A stretch of 32,974 nt of DNA from Sphingobium sp. MI1205 (GTDB lineage: Bacteria; Pseudomonadota; Alphaproteobacteria; Sphingomonadales; Sphingomonadaceae). Positions 30,735 to 32,974 of this stretch are shown here, piece by piece. The stretch is taken from the NCBI RefSeq assembly GCF_001563285.1, contig NZ_CP005193.1, forward strand, positions 1 through 32,974, written 5' to 3'. The stretch's first letter is position 1. Every line of letters begins with the position of its first letter. The position numbers were made by a program, and so were the translations under genes. Below the pieces are notes generated by a model. That model ran no database searches. It saw only the letters and a program-made list of their open reading frames with translations, and had not been told where the DNA came from.

Positions 30735-32089
30735 AGCGTGGTCACGATCTGTCCGGCGTCATGAAGTTCGCCACCTCGCCGGCCTGGGGCGAGCATCTGG
30801 GCGAGGCGCTCGGCGATCATCTCGGGCTGGCGATGGAGGAGTTCGACTTCGAAGCGGACGAGCTGGCGGACATCGTCGGCGATCATTGGGCCGGCGTGTT
30901 GTGGGGATGCGCGTTCGAGGATCTGCTGACGCGCACCATCCAACCCGACCGGAACATCGTCGATGACTATATTCGGCGCCGGGGCTGGAATGAGAGCGGC
31001 CCGACCAAAATCTACCTGCGTGCCCTTCGATCGTCAGTGATGAGCCTCCACGAGGTCAGCGAGGTCGAGCCCGGCAGCGGCTTCCTCGTGCGCGACCTGA
31101 TCCGGGGCGGCGAGCCGCTTCGAGTATCCGAGCGCAGCGCCTCGCAGACGCTGAAGCAATGGGACAGGATCGGTGCCCGCGTCGTGCAGGTCGGAGGCAA
31201 GCACCTCCTGTCGGGCGGCGTGCTGTCGTTCACGATGGAGGCGGCCGAGGCGCTCGTCGCCGATCTACGGCGCTCGAAGGGCAAGCGCAGCCCGCGCACC
31301 GCGTTGAACCTAGACGCCGACGATCTGGCTGCACTTCCGGCCCTCATCAGCACGGCATGGCTGTTCGATGTCGTTCCCAAGACCATGGGACCGGCGCCCA
31401 TCCCCACGCTGCACAACATTGATGGCGAGGAGGTGATGTTCCACCGCGTGCGCTTTCCCTTCGCACGCGGCGTGACCCAGGCGCTGGTCGGCGAGCGGCT
31501 TGATACTGTCCCTGCGCTTCAGCGGGAAACCACGCACTTTTGGAACTGGCTGGGCGAGAAACCGAACGGAAAAGCGAAAAGCACCGGGCGCATGGCGTGG
31601 GGTGTGACGATGGCGGACGGCACCCCGGTGCTCGGCAATGTCGAATTGAAAGGCCGCGCCCTGATGCTCGCCGTCACCTCGGCCGAGCGAGCGAAACGCG
31701 GCACCGCGCTTATCAACGATGCGCTCGCCGGGTTGGTCGGCTCGCCGCTGACCACGATTGAGACGGTCGAACAGGCCATGGCGGCGCGGGCCGAGGGGCT
31801 GACATCATCCGAACCGGCACCCGCCATTGCGCCAGAGGTTGCAACCCCGCTCATCCATGCCATGCTCGACCGTCAGTACCGCGCGACGCTCGATGAACCC
31901 GTCGGCATGCTCGGCGACATCACCCCGCGCGCAGCCGTTCAAACTGCCGCAGGCCGGCACCGAGTAGCCGGGTGGCTCAAGCATCTCGAAAACCGCAGCA
32001 GCAGCCAACTCGACGCGAACGACCCGATGGCCACCTACGACTTCACTTGGATATGGCGCGAACTTGGCATCGAGAACCTGCGCAAATAG
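30731..32089 (+). CDS. Uncharacterised 452-aa plasmid protein
   Basis: No family recognised with confidence. Visible parts: an acidic N-terminus (LGLAMEEFDFEADELADIVG); a middle segment HEVSEVEPGSGFLVRDLIRG, then KQWDRIGARVVQVGGKHLLS; and a C-terminal motif LDEPVGMLGDITPRAAVQTA, then GRHRVAGWLKHLE. The last motif (P...L...TPR.A....GR..V...L) also occurs in SEC-C/MbcA-like proteins and suggests a helical nucleic-acid-linked module. Translationally coupled to the truncated resolvase, so its original promoter is lost; IS6100 or read-through from the lin operon may now drive it. Confidence 0.75.
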   Translation: MKRGHDLSGVMKFATSPAWGEHLGEALGDHLGLAMEEFDFEADELADIVGDHWAGVLWGCAFEDLLTRTIQPDRNIVDDYIRRRGWNESGPTKIYLRALRSSVMSLHEVSEVEPGSGFLVRDLIRGGEPLRVSERSASQTLKQWDRIGARVVQVGGKHLLSGGVLSFTMEAAEALVADLRRSKGKRSPRTALNLDADDLAALPALISTAWLFDVVPKTMGPAPIPTLHNIDGEEVMFHRVRFPFARGVTQALVGERLDTVPALQRETTHFWNWLGEKPNGKAKSTGRMAWGVTMADGTPVLGNVELKGRALMLAVTSAERAKRGTALINDALAGLVGSPLTTIETVEQAMAARAEGLTSSEPAPAIAPEVATPLIHAMLDRQYRATLDEPVGMLGDITPRAAVQTAAGRHRVAGWLKHLENRSSSQLDANDPMATYDFTWIWRELGIENLRK

Positions 32090-32149
32090 TTCGCTACCCC
32101 TGACGTCGATGCCTACCGTGAATCCGTGTCCCTACAATGCACAGAGGCC

Positions 32150-32682
32150 ATCTAGCTTTCCAAAAAATCAGCCGCCTGGGAAGCCCGTAGAGCGCCATGC
32201 CGGCCGAACCCTCCCCGACCTTGCCGAACGTCTGAAATGAGGCCCAGCGGCCCGGAAATCGCGCCTGTGGCGACATTTCCGCCTGCCCTGCCCTCTCGGA
32301 TTGATCGCTGTCCTATCCGCCTGGCTTTTCTGGAAAGCCAATTGCGACGGTGCTGCTGGCGCTGTGGCTGCGATGGAGGCGCAGCGTTTAAACGATCCCC
32401 TTTCTAACAAAAAGCGTGCCGGCGAAGCCGGCTCATCATGGGGATGCCGGGTGGGAGGATCGCTAAAGCGATCCGGGGCGGCCGAAGGCCGCGAGCCGGC
32501 GGGGCGAAGCCCCAAGAGGCGGTGTTTTTCTTCTTTCTGATTGTGCCTGAAGCGCGGCGCTGGTGAGTCGCGCTGCCGTTGTCCCGATTTTCGGGACAAG
32601 CTGTCCGATCTGGCGGGACGCTGGTGGGTGAAACCACGATGATCCAGCCTCTCGTCATAATCTTCCGCTGAAGTTATCCACA
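32150..32682. repeat. Origin-proximal duplicated block, copy B (replicon 1)
   Basis: Diverged direct copy of 17668-18094 with the same landmarks: CTAGCTTtCCAAAAAATC, CATTTCCGCCTGC, the palindrome CGTTTAAACG (32385-32394), AAAAAGCG, four hairpins, a pyrimidine-rich tract and a DnaA box. It leads into the iterons of repA1 across the window end. No gene is present. Confidence 0.8.
32418..32513. other. Four-hairpin element, copy B
   Basis: GCCGGC gaa GCCGGC (32418-32432), GGATCGC taaa GCGATCC (32457-32474), GCGGCC gaa GGCCGC (32478-32492) and GGGGC gaa GCCCC (32501-32513). Hairpins 1, 3 and 4 are fully Watson-Crick here, while copy A has an A-T pair or G-T wobbles at the differing positions. Same order and near-identical spacing in both copies. 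Confidence 0.7.
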
Positions 32683-32974
32683 GGTCAGCCTAGTGTTAAA
32701 ATATGGGTTTAGTGATGTGTTACGGAAATTCGGCCTGCCCGGAAAGGCGCAGAAATCCTCGCTTTTTTGGCAGAAATTTGCCGCGCGGTGAATCCGCTCT
32801 GACGAAAAAGCGAATCCAGAGTGACGAAAAGGCGAATCCACTATGACGATAGCGCCAGGCCTTCCCTGCCGCGCTCAAGCGTAATCGAAATGACGATAGC
32901 GCGGCGGTGAATCTGAAATGACGATAATCCGCTTGCGTATGTGAAATGACGATAGTAGCCCTAGCGTTAGTGAA
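32674..32974. other. Replication origin of replicon 1
   Basis: DnaA box TTATCCACA at 32674-32682, then an AT-rich stretch (32690-32740). Iterons of the form GTGAAT(N)TGACGATAG follow, with TGACGA starting at 32800, 32822, 32844, 32891, 32919 and 32947; a seventh spans the join of window end and start. Early spacing is 22 bp, later 28-29 bp. The iterons are unrelated to those of replicon 2. RepA1 is the expected ligand. Confidence 0.8.

Noticed and set aside
1..32974. rRNA or tRNA genes
   Set aside because: I saw no conserved rRNA stretches and no tRNA-like cloverleaf with a CCA-proximal T-loop motif on either strand.

Overview
The window reads as one complete circular plasmid of about 33 kb from an alphaproteobacterium of the sphingomonad group. 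The base composition is GC-rich and the genes are typical of sphingomonad accessory replicons: RPA-type Rep, ParA with a small partner, a TraA-type MOBQ relaxase, IS6100, and the lindane (gamma-HCH) genes linR, linE and linD. The circular reading rests on a replication repeat split across the two window ends: the last bases (ending gttagtgaa) and the first bases (atgacgatag) join into the same GTGAAATGACGATAG unit seen intact at 32941-32955.

Layout. (1) 32150-32974 plus 1-2909 is replicon 1: origin, repA1, a small DNA-binding partner, parA1 and a SprT-like gene. Three clusters of 8-bp-phased CATG octamers surround the par genes. (2) 3139-5795 is a toxin-antitoxin island: relB/yafQ, an HTH protein, a frameshifted HigA-type gene, other antitoxin-like remnants and a DUF4160/DUF2442 pair, with two copies of a ~115-bp structured repeat. 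(3) 5802-9643 holds a histidine phosphatase, a ParD-like protein and tyrosine recombinase pair, small secreted proteins and a second DUF4160/DUF2442 pair. (4) 9757-10596 is a response-regulator operon cut off upstream by IS6100 copy 1 (10635-11514). (5) 11870-17462 is a decayed conjugation cluster: DUF6118-like protein, relaxase TraA, a candidate oriT, traC, traD, a frameshifted ATPase, and a VbhA-like antitoxin fused to the last ~65 codons of a lost traG. (6) 17668-20571 is replicon 2, with the same gene order as replicon 1 (origin, rep, small partner, parA, sprT remnant) but different iterons. (7) 20585-29677 is the catabolic region: TetR regulator, a TonB-dependent receptor split by IS6100 copy 2 (22511-23390), then linR and a linE-hydrolase-esterase-YciI/TM-linD operon. 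(8) IS6100 copy 3 (29749-30628) cuts off a resolvase gene whose tail overlaps an unrecognised 452-aa protein gene.

How it fits together. The catabolic genes cover only the lower lindane pathway: LinD reductively dechlorinates dichlorohydroquinone, LinE opens the hydroquinone ring, and LinR activates them. No linA, linB, linC or linF is present, so the host must supply those steps from other replicons. The plasmid looks like a cointegrate of two related replicons rearranged by three same-orientation IS6100 copies, none with an 8-bp target duplication. It keeps a relaxase and probable oriT but has lost the coupling protein, so it is probably mobilizable and not self-transmissible.

The least explained features are a four-hairpin element next to both origins whose differences preserve base pairing, the octamer arrays around the first par operon, repeated GTTTAAAC palindromes, and the ~115-bp repeat in front of two toxin-antitoxin promoters.
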